This document shows, in pieces, positions 25,923-39,440 of a stretch of 64,000 nucleotides of DNA (its first letter is position 1; each line of letters opens with the position of its first letter). A program made the position numbers and the translations under genes. The DNA is from Dermatophagoides farinae. Taxonomy: Eukaryota; Arthropoda; Arachnida; Sarcoptiformes; Pyroglyphidae. The notes beneath the pieces are model-generated. The model was not told the DNA's origin. It made no database searches and saw only the letters and a list, made by a program, of their open reading frames with translations. The stretch spans positions 4,099,001 to 4,163,000 of the forward strand of contig NC_134684.1 of the NCBI RefSeq assembly GCF_024713945.1, written 5' to 3'.

Positions 25923-28900
25923 TTAATCAAGATTGTCAGTGATTCTAACCTGAACACGTTTCGGTATATCATCATTAAGCCTAAAAAAATCTTCCCGTTT
26001 AAATGATGTTTGTAGACCATTATTGAATTCGATTCGATACATTTTCGTTACATGACAACCGGCATATTTGCCATGTAATTGTTCCTTGTTCCAGATCACT
26101 TCGACAGGATCGCCAATCATTGGACGATCTTTTGCACAATCACGATTCTATGATTCAATATGTTGCCAGGAAATTGATGACATTTAAAGAGAAATTAGAA
26201 AAAAAATGAAATTTTAAATTTTACAAGTTCACCCAACTTACCAAAATGTCAGCAGAATGAATATTGTTAACAAATGTATTGTCTACGAATTGAACATGAT
26301 GCATCATCTCATCAAAACATTCGACAATTCGAGCATATGAATAACAATTCGGTGAATATCGAGCAATGACCATCATATTTAATTCAATGTTTTCTTCACG
26401 GCGATCATTATGTTGATGTTGGAGATGATTGGATGGATTTCGATAAAATTTATTCATCTGACATTTTTTACACATCAATCGAAAAGATGTGAGATTATCG
26501 TTTAGCTCAAATAGGACGCCTTCACGATGAGCACAAGTAATGTGAAAATATTCCATACATTGTGCATTCGTACATTGAACACATAAACCCATGATATAAT
26601 TGGAAATATTACCATTAGATTTTTGGGAACAAAAACAACATGTCTATAGTAATTATGAATATCACATTCAATTAGATGGGATGAAAAATTGACAAAAACA
26701 AAATAAACATACGGTTCGATCACTCTCGAGAAACGGTTGTACGGCACTTATATCGATTGGATTCCAAACAATTTGGTTATCAAATTTAACATTTGTTATT
26801 ACCAATGAACATGTTAAATGTGCCCATTGTTTACATGTAGTCTTTTTCAATGGACCACCACGTAATGGGCAAAGGCAACAGGCAGCATCATAATCGGCCA
26901 ACATGCAACGATCACATTGCCATTCACGTGGATTATCTGGCATTTGTTCGATGCCATAACAAGCTAAAACAAAAGAACAAAATTAGACATATTAGATAGA
27001 TACAAAAGAGTTGTGAAAATTTCAAATTCAACTTACAAAAATGAACACATAATTTGCATGACGAACAAGTCACTAAACTTGATTGTTGATCATGAGCGCC
27101 ATTATTAATCACATTTGTTTGTTCATTAACATCTAATGAGTAGGATGATGGTGATTGCTGTTTAACTTTGGAATTGAACAATAATTTTGGTATCAAAATA
27201 CGACTATGAAGTGGAGGCCGAAGATTCAGACTGATACGTGATAAATCATGATGTGGATATTCAAACAATCGTAATAATGTACATATTGAACAGAATGGAT
27301 CGATTAATGATGCAAAATAATTTAATTTGATTTCATCTGTAAATGCTTGTGGATTATCAGTGTATTGAATGGTACGTCTTGATAGCTGATCCAATGATGT
27401 TATAGCCTAATATTCAACAATTAACGAAATTTTAATGACAACAGAAAAAATAATACGAACCTCATTCGAATGAAAGTAGTCCATTTCGTAAGTAATCAAG
27501 GTTGTTATTGGCTTTTTCATTTTCATTTTTACTCAATGTTGAAATTGTCATTGGCCCTATTGAATACGAAATCAAATTGATGAAAACAATAATAAACATT
27601 TAATAATAAAATTATCTAACTGACCATTTTTCTTCTTATCATTATCATTATTCGGTTCAATTATGATTATATCATCATCTTCATCACCATTTTTAAGATC
27701 ACAACCATTCATCTTTACCGTATTGCTAGGATTGAGGCTGTTGCTATTATTATTATCATTATTCGTTGAGCATTTTGATTTTTTTCTTCGTGATTTGAAA
27801 TTTTTCTCACCACCACCGTTACGATTATTTAAATTATAATAACAATAATCAGGTGAATCATCATTGTCCTCACATTCAAAGTCTTCGGGACAATAATCCT
27901 CTGCAAGTAATTGATTCAGAGTATTTTTATTTTGTTGTATTAATTGTCGTTTGTAAGATGGTTGCCGTTTCGGTTTTCTATAATTTTTTTTCGATTATAA
28001 TGAAGTTAATGTATAATAATATTCACAATGACAAATAAAACTTACATTTTGTTGCTATATTCACTTTCAAGATAATATGGCGATGGTGCAGCACAGATAT
28101 TTGTTGGATCTTTTGGATCAGGTCCAATATCTTTACCTTCAATCCAATTATCATACCGATCTGATTGAAAAACTTTGACAAAAACGTCCATATTGATTTT
28201 CACCGTATCTGCACGGCAATGACACTGATTTGAAGAAAGTAATAAATATTAAATTTTTCAACAAAAAAAAAAATCAATCACACTAACAATTGTGGCACGT
28301 TTGCCATATTCAATCCATCGTGGTAGTGCAAAATTGGTTGATTCTGCACAGTTTAATCCATGATTATATCCCGCATGATATGAGTAAGGAAATGTAATCA
28401 TGAATTCGCCCTTTTCCTGTGTAATTTTATTATATGGAACCGAATATTTTCGCAAAATTTGTGGCGAAATGATTGTCATTTTGTGACGTAAAAATGCTGG
28501 GCATTCTTGATATTGTGAACTAAATAGTTCTGTTGTGAAAATAGATTAATGGTATTAGGTTATGGTGGAAATTTTAACAAAAATCGAACATACCATTGGC
28601 AAGTTTTTCCAATTTTTTTCCATATTCAGGTGGTACACAATACCAGGATTTCGGTGCCCCAAAATGTAGATAGTTAATACTGTATAGGTCCATATCTTCT
28701 GTATGCCAGGCAAATGATGATTTCCACATGCCAAAGTATAGATAGGCCGTATTTACACCCATAATTTTGATACCATAACTATCATTGATAAGATCCAAAA
28801 TTGTATTCAAATTATTGATATTAAATTCTTTGCAATCACTATCTGTTAAGGAACCTGGAACATCAGCACCATAGATTGCAGAATTATAGGTAATATTTTT

Positions 28901-29357
28901 CCAATATTTACGCTCGAGATCATCATAATCGAAAAAATCCGGCGTTCGATAATCGGCCGAATTGGCTAGTTTTTGAAAATCACGAAAACTGATTGAACGA
29001 TTTGAAATGTTGAACTGTTGATAATAGCCTTGACAACCGCTGACCACTTGTTTAATTGGACATTTTATTTGAACATTGATATTATCATAGCCAGCTTTAC
29101 GTGGAATCCATTCGGGTGGTGGAATAATCTACACACAGAAGAAAATTTCATTTAAATCATCAAATAAAATTTTGATGCATGCAAATTTTTTTTTCATAAA
29201 TAACCTTTGCAAGACCACCGTGATGGGCACCTTTTGATTCCATGTATTCGAGATATTTGGAAAAATCTTTCATCTCTTCCAAAGTTGGTCGAAAGACCAT
29301 TATCTTTGGGATGTTATTGGGAGAAGTCGTAGTTGGAGATTCTGCAGCTTTCATCAT
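25923..29357 (-). CDS. KDM4: Lysine-specific histone demethylase 4 (JmjN-JmjC-PHD-ePHD-Tudor)
   Basis: Ten exons (29357-29205, 29128-28594, 28529-28288, 28224-28046, 27977-27625, 27531-27461, 27406-27037, 26963-26713, 26643-26242, 26147-25923) join in frame to 926 aa. Order: JmjN (about 18-60, [20 protein letters not shown]); JmjC (about 110-320) with Fe(II) ligands H194 and E196 in [19 protein letters not shown] and H281 in [20 protein letters not shown]; an acidic/Asn-rich linker; a PHD finger ([14 protein letters not shown]... CDRCM); an extended PHD ([12 protein letters not shown] ... [14 protein letters not shown]); and a double Tudor region ending in [14 protein letters not shown]4A-C enzymes remove H3K9me3/me2 and H3K36me3/me2 in the nucleus using 2-oxoglutarate. 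The acceptor of exon 6 is unusual (GAG, see findings). The intergenic start fits the second methionine or the first (MMKAAE). It is divergent from ATP6AP1. Confidence 0.95.
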
Positions 29358-30133
29358 TTTCTTATTTCTTCAATCGAAATTGTATACGCTGACGATGATA
29401 AATAGAATATATGAAGACTAAGATTATTTATAAATTATAAATTAATTAGAAAATGAATAGAATTAAAGTTCATCATTTTGATTCGTTTCATTAGAGCGTC
29501 ATCTTTGCAGTCTGGAAGATCGATTTTCAATGATAAATCAGGTCAAGATCTTTTGATCATTAAATTAATAAGAAACCAAAAAAAAAACAATTTGTACTAT
29601 CTTAATGTCATGTTTTTAGGGCCAAAAGCGTGCGATTTAACCTGTGTGTGTGCGTGTGTAATGTTTTGGCTCTGTAAAATTTTTCATTTTTTTTTTCGTT
29701 TATGATGCAAGAATTGACTTGTACACAGATGATGTAATCGAAAAAATCACGTAGACCCTGTAATTCTTATTGGGTCAAAAAGGTTCACCTTTCAAGGTCG
29801 ATCATTTCTTCTTCAATCCATTGGGATAATTATATTGAATGTTCAGATTCAATTAGATGGCCGATTTCATTCGATCATTTTTAAAGAATTGAATTTTTTT
29901 TTTATTAACATTTAATTAAATCTATGACAAAATTGAAGAAAATGTAAATACGTGCCAACAGATGGCAATCCATTCATCATTGAATGGAATTATCATTGGC
30001 CGACAGCTGTTTTGGCATTTGCGTGTTCTCGTATTGGGCGTTTGTGAGTGAATTGATTGTTTGTTTTTCTCTTATAAAATTTGATAATCATCCCGATGTG
30101 AATTTAATCATTTCGAAAGTAGAATATTCAATC
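29358..30133. promoter_or_regulatory. Bidirectional promoter KDM4 / ATP6AP1
   Basis: A 776-bp divergent interval with no supportable coding exon. An ACAGATGGCAATCC near 29958 contains the YY1-type ATGGC core. The region may include 5' UTR sequence for both genes. Promoter role inferred from gene orientation. Confidence 0.5.
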
Positions 30134-31519
30134 ATGTTGATGATAAACAATCACATTCCATTGTTTACACTCATCACGGCAATATTTTGCCTTACATTTA
30201 TTCATTGTAATAATAATGAACCAAAAGTTCCGCTCATATTATGGTCAATGAATAGTGTTGATGATGGTGGTCAATTGTCCTCACCACCACAATCATTAAT
30301 CGATGAGGTTTATCCCGAAGATTTGTTACAAATGTATCCGGATAGTGGACGTGCTCGTAAAGTGGCATTCATTCAGAAAGATATTAATGTAGAACAATTC
30401 TCGCAAAGTAGTCTACCATATTTGTCTAGATTATTCGAAGAAAACGATGCGGTATGTCTATTTTTACCACCATTTGGATTTATAATAACCGATTTTATTT
30501 TACATTATAGATGTTTTTTCCTTATTCAACATATGAATCGCAATTTTATAATTCCAAATTCGACACATTAGTACCATTACCCGAAGATACATTGGAACAA
30601 AACGAACCAATTATTCGTTCATATGTTGAACAATTCAATCAAACCGAGCCAACAATATTCATGTTGACCGGTGAAAAAAATACCGTTTTTGATGAATTAA
30701 ATCAGCCAAAAATACGTGTTCGCCGTGCAACTGATGTTGCTGCTAAAGTATTGAAATTTCCCAATAAAAATGAACCATGTGCATATATGTATGTATCCAA
30801 AATTGACATTGTCAGCTATGGTGAAAAAGATCAGAAACCCGAAAAGTATGAATTCACCAAGTTTGAAGTTTCGAATGGTAGCTGCTCAGATAAATCAAAA
30901 ACCGAAACTCGAGCCGAATCCATTGAATTCACAATGGCCAATGAAACGCCTAAAAATTTTAAAGTCACAATAAAGTTCAATCGCGCTCGAACGTATGTAT
31001 AAAAATTCAAGTTTTCAAATTAATAATTTCACACAAATTTGATGTAGAATGTGGTGGGGAATCAAATCGATCGAAGTTACTGAAAATGATGGTGATTCAA
31101 ATGAATGGTCAAATCGTAATTTTACGGCCAACAACGAAGATGGGTTCTCTTATAGTTGTTCGAAAAAGACATATCGATTAGCAAAGAACAATACTTTTGG
31201 TAAGTGGCACTCGTTCTAATAAATTTCATTATATCAATCTTTTTTTTCTCTTTCAGTTCCTGGTGGTGAATATGCCGAAATTGTATTCAATCGATTTCAA
31301 ATACAGCCATTTGTAAGGACTAAAAGTCTGAATTTGTTTGAAGAAAGTTATGATTGTGCCGTATGGTTTACATTACCTGTCATATCTAGTCTACTTGTTT
31401 GTCTATTATTGATCCTGATACTTTATTGTGGACTAAGAGCCGTTATGTCGATTAGCACACCGGATCGTTTCGAAAATCCAAAATCAAAGGGCCTGATTCT
31501 GGGTGCTGTTGATGAATGA
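30134..31519 (+). CDS. ATP6AP1: V-type proton ATPase subunit S1 (Ac45)
   Basis: Four exons (30134-30451, 30511-30992, 31048-31199, 31257-31519) give 404 aa. An N-terminal signal peptide (PLFTLITAIFCLTFIHC, about 9-25) is followed by VPLILWSMNS, the conserved start of the mature luminal domain. The luminal part has several N-x-S/T glycosylation sites and an RVRRATD site near residue 175 that could be a furin cleavage site. One C-terminal TM helix (about 350-375) ends in the family tail with the LRAVMSISTPDRFENPKSKG block. Ac45 assists V-ATPase assembly and targeting in endo-lysosomal and secretory membranes. In-frame ATGs are only a few codons from 30134; this one starts the signal peptide region. 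Poly(A) signal candidate at 31652-31657. Confidence 0.93.
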
Positions 31520-32251
31520 TTATAATGATTTCAATCAATGATTCTATATTTAAATACAAAACAAAATTTTCTTTTCCTTATATTGTAAATATTATTCTGT
31601 CTTTGTGTGATTTAGTCCAGGACATTATTTATATCTCTTATCTTTATTCAGAATAAAATAGCCAAGAAAAAACTGTTATCATTTTGATGTGAATATTCTT
31701 TTGAATCTGTGTGCGTTTGTTGAATAAAAATGTTTGAACTAAAAATAGATGTATTCTTTTTCATTCTGACAAACACAAGTCTAATGGCTGTTCAACATTT
31801 AAAGTGAATTTGAATTGCAATAGAATCGATTTGCTATATCATACACACAGAGCGGTCGTTAGATATAGATATATATCCTGTTTAATGTAGATCGAATCAT
31901 GAGTTGATCAATGGATGATTTGAAATTCCTATATGGTTTGTATTCTCATTTGACTTCAATTCATAAATCAAAAGCGAAAAAAAGGACAAATTCTGTACAG
32001 GCGTCGTCATTGTTATTGATATTCTGCTGATTCGATTCATCAGTAGGAGCGTTAGTTGGTTCCATTGTAAACAAATTAAGGACAGTAGCTGCAATATGGA
32101 GTCCATATATTCATGCGAGATATAGCGGTTTTAAGGAGTAAATAACATTATTGACATATTCTTAGGCGTGTCTATGTTTTGGTTTTTTTTTTGATTGTTT
32201 GTTGCCAAAAATATCATTCCAAGATAATTAATTAATGACTAGATAATAATC
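31520..32251. other. Spacer ATP6AP1-CDC14
   Basis: Contains the ATP6AP1 3' UTR and the CDC14 promoter. A 34-codon minus-strand frame starting near 32065 looks coding-like (MEPTNAPTDESNQQ) but has no splice partner or homology I can name. Otherwise nothing is seen. Confidence 0.5.
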
Positions 32252-34790
32252 ATGTCCATATCAGCATCGTCATCATCATCATCCGCAGCACGTCAAATGT
32301 CTCGTCATTCGATGACATTTCGATCACCATCGAAGAATTTTCCAACAACCCTTTTGGAAATGGTGAAAGAACGGTCATTACATTTTACCGAATTTCTTAC
32401 CAATCGTTTATATTTTGCCACCGTATCCGAAGTGAATTTGAATTTATTCCTAAAAAAATCCGATTCGATCGTATGTTTTCTACATTTTGATAAAGAGCTT
32501 CTCTATACACCGTAAGTTTGTATAATTGGATCTCATTCCGATAATTTTTTTTCTAATAAATACATTCATATCATATACAAATAGATTCAATCATGATTTT
32601 GGTCCATTGAATTTGGCAATGTTATATAGATATTGTAAAAAAATAAACTCTCATTTACAGGTAAGAGATCTTTTCTGCCAACGAAAAATGTTTTTGTTTT
32701 TCTCATCACGTTTTTTTTTAAATCGGATTTCATCAGCGAAACAAAACGATCATTCATTTGACAACCACCAACCGATTCAAACGAGTCAATGCAGCTTATT
32801 TGATTGGATCATATTGTGTAAGTGATTGTGTATATGATTTCAAAATTTATTCAAATTTTTTTTCGGATTTTTATGTCACCTACTCATAAATTTCACTTTT
32901 GTTTTCTTCATTCATTTTGTTTGCTGTTTATGTCCGAAAAAAAATCCCCATTTAATGATTAATTTGAATGAAAATTCGAATTTCAATTCTATTCTCTTTT
33001 TTTTCGTCCAGATCATTTATCATCACCTACTACCGGATGATGTAATGGCACGTCTTAAACAATTGAGTATCAGTTATGTTGCATATAAAACATTTGCCGC
33101 ATTTGTTGATGCCGGTTTCGATACTAGTGAATATTATCTATATCTGGAAGATTGTTTTAATGCTATTTATAAGGTCAGTTCCTAGTGTAGTAATATTATG
33201 TAGATTGTATTCAAATTTCTACGTTATTGTTTTTGTTAATTTATTCATGTTTTTTTTCTTACAAATCATTCAATTAATCAATAGGCAGCGATAACTGAAA
33301 TACTAAACATGGAGAAATTCAATCTAAATGAATATCTATTCTATGAAAAAGTGGAAAATGGTGATCTGAATTGGATTGTACCCGGAAAATTTATTGCATT
33401 CTGTGATCCACAAACATATTCTGATCATTCAACAAATCATTATGTAAAATTGTATATAAATTTTTTTCGTAAAAATAATATAACAACCATAATACGATTA
33501 AATAAAAGTCGTTATGATCCGAAAGTGTTCACCGATAAAGGCTTCCAACATTATAATCTTATATTTATTGATGGTGGTGTACCCGGTGATCATATTGTTG
33601 ATGAATTTCTTCACATTGCCGAAACAAATCCCGGCGCGATGGCTGTACATTGCAAAGGTTTGTTTATTTGTTTGATTTTTTTTAATCATGTTGACACATT
33701 GACATTACCGGACATTATCTAACATTATTAGCTGGTCTTGGCCGTACCGGAACAATGATCGCCTGTTATCTGATGAAACATTGGCATTTTACAGCTCTAG
33801 AAGCTATTGCTTGGATTCGAATTTGTCGTCCAGGTTCAATAGTTGGTTATCAACAAAAATGGCTCAAACTGTAAGTTAATTTTTTTGCCTTTATCGCAAA
33901 TATTTACATAAATCATCGTTGACATATGCCTTTTTTTCATTGTTTTTCCTTGTTTTGACAGTAAACAGAACTTTCTATGGAATCATCATATACAACAAAC
34001 ATTAATTCAACATCAACATCTGCATTTGGATTTGAATAATATCAAACAACAGCGAACAATACAAACAGGAAGACCGCAACGAACCGGTCAATCAGCAAGT
34101 ACAAGACAAGAAACATTTATTATGAACAATGATGATGATGATGATGATATGATGATCAATAGCAATAAAAATAATGATGATTCCAACAATAATGATAATC
34201 CAACAATCATTACAATAGTCAAATGCCAATTATTAAATGTTCAACCGGATCTTAATAATTCAGTGACAACATCAACGGCCATCAATAATTCCATAGATGA
34301 AAATAACTTTAATCACAATACAAATACAAATACAAATAAGATATCTGGCCAAAATGGTTCCTGTTTTTCTATATCATCTGAAATGGAAAACAATAACAAT
34401 ATTATTATGGCGGATAATGATAATGAAAATAGTACAACAACATTAACACAAGGAGATTATTTGAATCAAATTAAATTGATGAACAATAGAAAACGACAGC
34501 TACGTATGAAAATCAATCATTGGTTTCATAATAATAACAATAACAATAATAATAATAGTCATAAATCATCGATACAATCAACACATACATCATGTTCAAG
34601 CCGTAACAATAATGGTGGTATACGTAAAACTAATAATCAAACAATGATGATGATGATGATGATGACGCCATCATCATCGGATATTCGTTCAACGAAAAAT
34701 GGAAAAATGGCCAATAATCCGGAACGAAAATCATTACAACTGGCCAATGATATCGATACCAATAACAATTACAATAATGGTCACAGTTGA
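32252..34790 (+). CDS. CDC14: CDC14-type dual-specificity protein phosphatase
   Basis: Seven exons (32252-32511, 32585-32660, 32737-32817, 33012-33173, 33285-33657, 33732-33870, 33962-34790) give 639 aa. The N-terminal DSPn domain shows [36 protein letters not shown] and [20 protein letters not shown]. The catalytic domain has the acid loop Asp in [11 protein letters not shown] (D289) and the P-loop HCKAGLGRTG (C316, R322), which is split by an intron after the Lys codon. The C-terminal ~280 residues are Asn/Thr/Met-rich low complexity, unlike the Ser-rich tail of vertebrate CDC14A/B. CDC14 reverses CDK phosphorylation and acts at centrosomes, nucleolus or cilia. Poly(A) signals at 35006-35011 and 35021-35026. 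Confidence 0.95.
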
Positions 34791-36099
34791 AAATGTTTCA
34801 ACTTGATTCTGATTCACAACACAAAACTACCTTCATATTCATAATAATTTTCCAAAAAAAAGTAACAATTATTTTTGTCCACATTTTTTTCTGTTTGTTA
34901 ACCTTAATCCATTCTTAAATGTTAATCTCTCATTGTTTTGTTTCCGTTTTTTTTTCATCACATTATCTGAAATTTTATGTCTTCTGTGGTGAACATAATT
35001 AAAGAAATAAACTAGATCTTAATAAATTTGAAACAAAACATAAAAACCTCGCCTACGAACTTGAAAATTCAGATTTAAATTGTCCAAAATGATCTGTTTC
35101 GTATATGTCAACAAACGGGTTACCATTGATGGTTAAAACAGGAGGAGCAGGTAAAATAAATTTAATTACACATCATTCATCATTTGTTTTATGATGCAAA
35201 TAAAATGTAAAAAAAAAATTCAAATACAAAGCAAAGTGATAACAATGGAGATTACGAGAAGAAAAAAAAAATTCCAATAATAAAGAAATATTATTATCAA
35301 ATTAAAACATACTTTATGATCCGTACATATATTCAAATATAATAATCCAAAAGTGAGAGAATAGAAAAATTCTGAAATCCATTTCAAAAAAAAAGAATCT
35401 ATTCTTGAAACAATGACAATTCAAAAGTTATTTTACATTCGTTGATGATAAATCTTTTCATGTGGATATTTTGTATTCAAAAATTATTGTCCTGGTTTTT
35501 CTTCACTATAGTTATATGTCATATGAATGTTTGCATACAAAAATCCTTTCATCAACATCAATCTATCCAAAAGTGTGCATGTTTGTGTGTGTGTGATGAT
35601 TATGACAAAAACAGAGGCTGTTATTTACAAACAAACAAACAAAAAAAACAAATTAGATTCAGGTCATGTCTATTCAGTAATATAAACCAAACACCTTACA
35701 ATTAAGGCGATGATTGGCGATGAATGATGAAAATTATTTTCTTCATGCCATAAACAACCAAAAACGAATAAATAAAACGGTAGAAAAGAGGCAAAAAAAA
35801 AACAAGAACAACGAAATTAACAAGTTTCTAAAATTTACAGCAAAAAAAAACTTGTTGAATTTATCATAATGATAATGGAAGTGCGAATGATTTGACATGA
35901 ACGAAAAAAAAAATATACGGATCAATCATAGTGTTTAAGACAGATATTTTTTTTTGTTCAATTATTCAAGTTATTCGATTTGCGAACGATAAGATTTAAA
36001 AATTGATCAATGGCTTTAGGCTATCAAATATTGATTATAAATCGATTGTTAATGATAATGATTTGATTTTGATTTGTTCAATCAAATTAGCATCGATTA
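34791..36099. other. Convergent 3' interval CDC14 / low-complexity minus-strand gene
   Basis: AT-rich 1.3 kb holding two 3' UTRs, with candidate CDC14 poly(A) signals in the first 240 bp. No coding exon is supported. Confidence 0.6.
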
Positions 36100-37464
36100 T
36101 TAATTTGAACCATTAATCTTGTCGTTGTTGTCATTTTTGACATCATTATTGGTTGTCGTTTTTGCTGTTGATGATGTATCACCATTTTGGCATTCATTAA
36201 TCTGTTGTATTTTTTGTTCCCAAATTGCAATCAATGGTATTTTACGACGTGGTCCGCCAATTTTCAATCCCTATTTTTGGAATATCGGAAAAAATATCGA
36301 TTAATTCAAAAGAAAAAAAAATTTACAAGTTAGCATCAATGATTACGGTCAAATGAAATCTTTACAATCAAACAAATGGTCAAAAAAAAATAACCAATAA
36401 AAACTTACACAATCATTGATCGAATCAGATGTATCCGATGCCAATGTTGTTGTTGATGATATAGTGTTCTCTATATCAACAATAGCAATCGTATATGATG
36501 ATGATGATGATGATGATGATGGCGATGAAGACATGCCACCATTCATTACATTCAATAAATCCGGATTACTACTACAACGGCTATGGAATGAATCTTTATT
36601 TTCTTCACTTGATTCAATTGCTTGATCATCACTACTGGTGAAATCATCGTCACAAATTGAATTTAGATTTGGATATGAAACACCAACACGAATACGTTGA
36701 CATCTATCAAGTGTAACAGAAAATGAACAAATAAAAATCAATTTGAAAATTCATAAATCACGTATGTAAAATTTTTTTTAAAAAAACACTGATTACACAG
36801 TAATAACAATGTTGTAATTATATATAATTAACCAAACCAAAAAATAAAAACAAAACAGAACACATACCTAAGTTCGTCTTCTCTTAATTTCATTTCACGT
36901 AATTCTTCTTGTATCTTATCAATGGCCGATATACGTTTCTTGTAGAAATGATGATTACTGATCACATATTTTGCTGCTGCTGTTGATGATGGTGGCCTTG
37001 CTGTAGCCACTAGTCCATCATAGTCATTACTATTATCAAAATAATGATGATGAACATTGTTACGCATATAACCATTATTATTGTGGCCATTCATTATTCC
37101 ATTTTCTTTATTCATTTTTTTACCCTTGGTATTTATAAATCTATACATTGAAATATGGCCACGATTTTTATTGAATACAATCGGTATGTTTACACGGGAA
37201 ATGTTGCCATTTTGTGCAGTTTCAAATGTTGGTTTCGTTTTTGTTGTCATCGAATTTGAAATTGATGATGACGATGACGATGATGATGTGTCCGATGATG
37301 CTGTCGATGATGGTGACAATGGTGATTTCATCATCATGAATGATGAATTAAAACCATTTTGATTTGATGATTGTAAGTGATGATTATGGTGATGATGGTG
37401 ATGGCGGTGGCTAGATGATGATGATGATGATGTTTTGATCATCGTTTTTTCTTCCGTAGTATAA
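36100..37464 (-). CDS. Low-complexity protein, possible AKAP2/MISP C-terminal family member
   Basis: Three joined minus-strand exons (37464-36868, 36703-36409, 36270-36100) share one open frame. The first part is Ser/His/Asn-rich. Then come a charged helical block (IDKIQEELREMKLREDELR), RVGVSYPNLNSI, and near the end GPRRKIPLIAIWEQKIQ. The E-L-R-E-x-x-x-R-E-x-E-L-R pattern followed by a PNL motif resembles the AKAP2 C-terminal/MISP actin-associated family, but this is weak recognition. The start is uncertain. An in-frame ATG lies at 37442. A splice model instead places the ATG in a separate 8-nt coding exon at 39440-39433, giving MRIYTTEEK and 356 aa. The C-terminus SN-stop at 36100 is firm. 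Function unknown. Confidence 0.7.
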
Positions 37465-39432
37465 CTATGCATATATGATAGTGGATAGAAAACAAAAGTT
37501 TTTAATAGGATAATTATGTATTGAATAGAAAAATGGATTATATTATCATTATAATTTAAATATTTGAACCTGACAATATATCCAAATGAAATGAAATCTA
37601 TTGTAGCACATACAAAGTGTAGGCGTAAATTTAAAAAAGTTAATCCATTATTATCAATTGAAATAGGATTGCATATTATTAACAATTAACACCTTTTGCT
37701 CAATGGATTTTTTCCCTATTTTGTTCCAAATAATAGTTTCATAGTTCAATACTTTTGAGCATATGAAACATCAAACATCATTGATCATCATCATTGTAAA
37801 AAAAAATTATGTTGTTGTTTTTCAAAAAAAAAAAAAAAAACAAAAAAACAAACAAACAAACAAAATATAACGGCCCTTTTCAATATGGTCAATATTTGAT
37901 TTTCATTATTATTCAAACTGAATTATGAAAGAGAAAAAAAAGAAGTTTTTTTTTGCCCTCATACGACATGTGGACATCAGACAATGGATACAAGAAAAAC
38001 AAAACAATTTTGTTTTGTTTTGTTTTTTGAATCGCCCAAAAAAAAAAAAAAAAACAAAAACAAAATTGGCCACCGTATTTCTATTGTTGTAAGAGTTCGG
38101 TCAACGTATTAACACATCAGGTTTGTTTCATTTTCATAATACATCAACAACAAAATAAAAGTATTTGATTTTTTTTCTTCCAAACAACAACAGCAGCAGT
38201 AAAAGTATTTACACAAACTGTGTGTGTGTGAGTGTGTGTTTGTGTTTGTATGGTTCCGGTACATAGGGTTAGACAATGGACAAAGAGAGAATAAAAACCA
38301 GACAATGTAATAAGTCCAAGAACGGAAATGAGTTGAAATTTTCTACAATAATGAAGATGATGATGTCCAATTTGTCATAACCATCACCAGCATTATCATC
38401 ATGAAATTATAATCAAGTCAAAATGGGTCATTTTATGATAAGCTTGTTTTTTTTTCGAAAAAAAACCGGATGATGGTGAAATAGCCCGGACACGACATCT
38501 GCGAACGATCTTTACTTGGTCATTAGCATCGTCTAATCATCGGCTATCATTGCCTCAATATCGGTCAATTTATTGCATCTTATTTCAACATATTTTTTAA
38601 AACAACACAATTGCTGTTCCATAATTTTTTTTTGTTTATGAAAAAAATTCATTTAATAGGATGTAGTTTTGTTTTTTTTTTATTTTTTTTTCATTCCAAT
38701 TTAAACTAACACACACATACACACACACCATGATCATCGAAATCGGTTATGTACGGTGGTCATCATCATTATATAATCAACAGATAACCCCAAACATCTC
38801 TATCATCATCGAAATTCGACGCTTCTTCCTATCTCGTTTTGAGAGATAATAAGAACAACAAGAAAATCATTTCCAATTCGTTGATCAGAAAACATTGGAA
38901 ACGACAACAACAAATCCAAGATGTATAAACATTCTTTTCCATTGTGGCCATAATTATCTATCCATCCATCCACACACAAGAACAACATGGAAAAATTCGT
39001 GTTATTAATGATAATAATAAATAAAAATAGACAAAACTGGATATAAATGAATGAATCGAGAAGCGTCGGTCGTTGTTGTTGATTACAATTAACAATATGA
39101 TGTTCATCACATTTCTTAAATCTTAAAAATGGTTAGATAATTAAAGATCATCATCATCATCATCATCGTGGATTTGATGAATGAACAACATGATGTGATT
39201 ATCGTTCCGGTATTTCGATGATGATTGTTGTTGTTGTTGTTGTTGCATCTTGCAAATATTGCAAGATAATTAGCAACAACAAGTTTTTTTTTGCCATGTG
39301 ATGTGTCGGGAAATCGTAACATTTTTTTCGCTCGATTTCATTTTTCAATAATAATAATTATATTGTCCATTTTATCGTGTGGTGTTTTATTTTGTTGAAA
39401 ATTAAATTTAAATTTTTTCAAATTTTACTTAC

Positions 39433-39440
39433 ATTCTCAT
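39433..39440 (-). CDS. Candidate first coding exon (ATG AGA AT) of the 36-37 kb gene
   Basis: The minus strand reads ATGAGAAT followed by a consensus donor GTAAGTAA. Its phase (two spare bases) matches the acceptor ATGCATAG at 37465, after which T-TAT-ACT continues the frame. The implied intron is about 1.97 kb. Only phase and donor quality support it, so it is tentative. Confidence 0.35.

Noticed and set aside
31964-32065. Minus-strand 34-codon frame (MEPTNAPTDESNQQ...)
   Set aside because: Plausible codons but no splice partner, no homology, and it ends in a T-run-derived Phe stretch.
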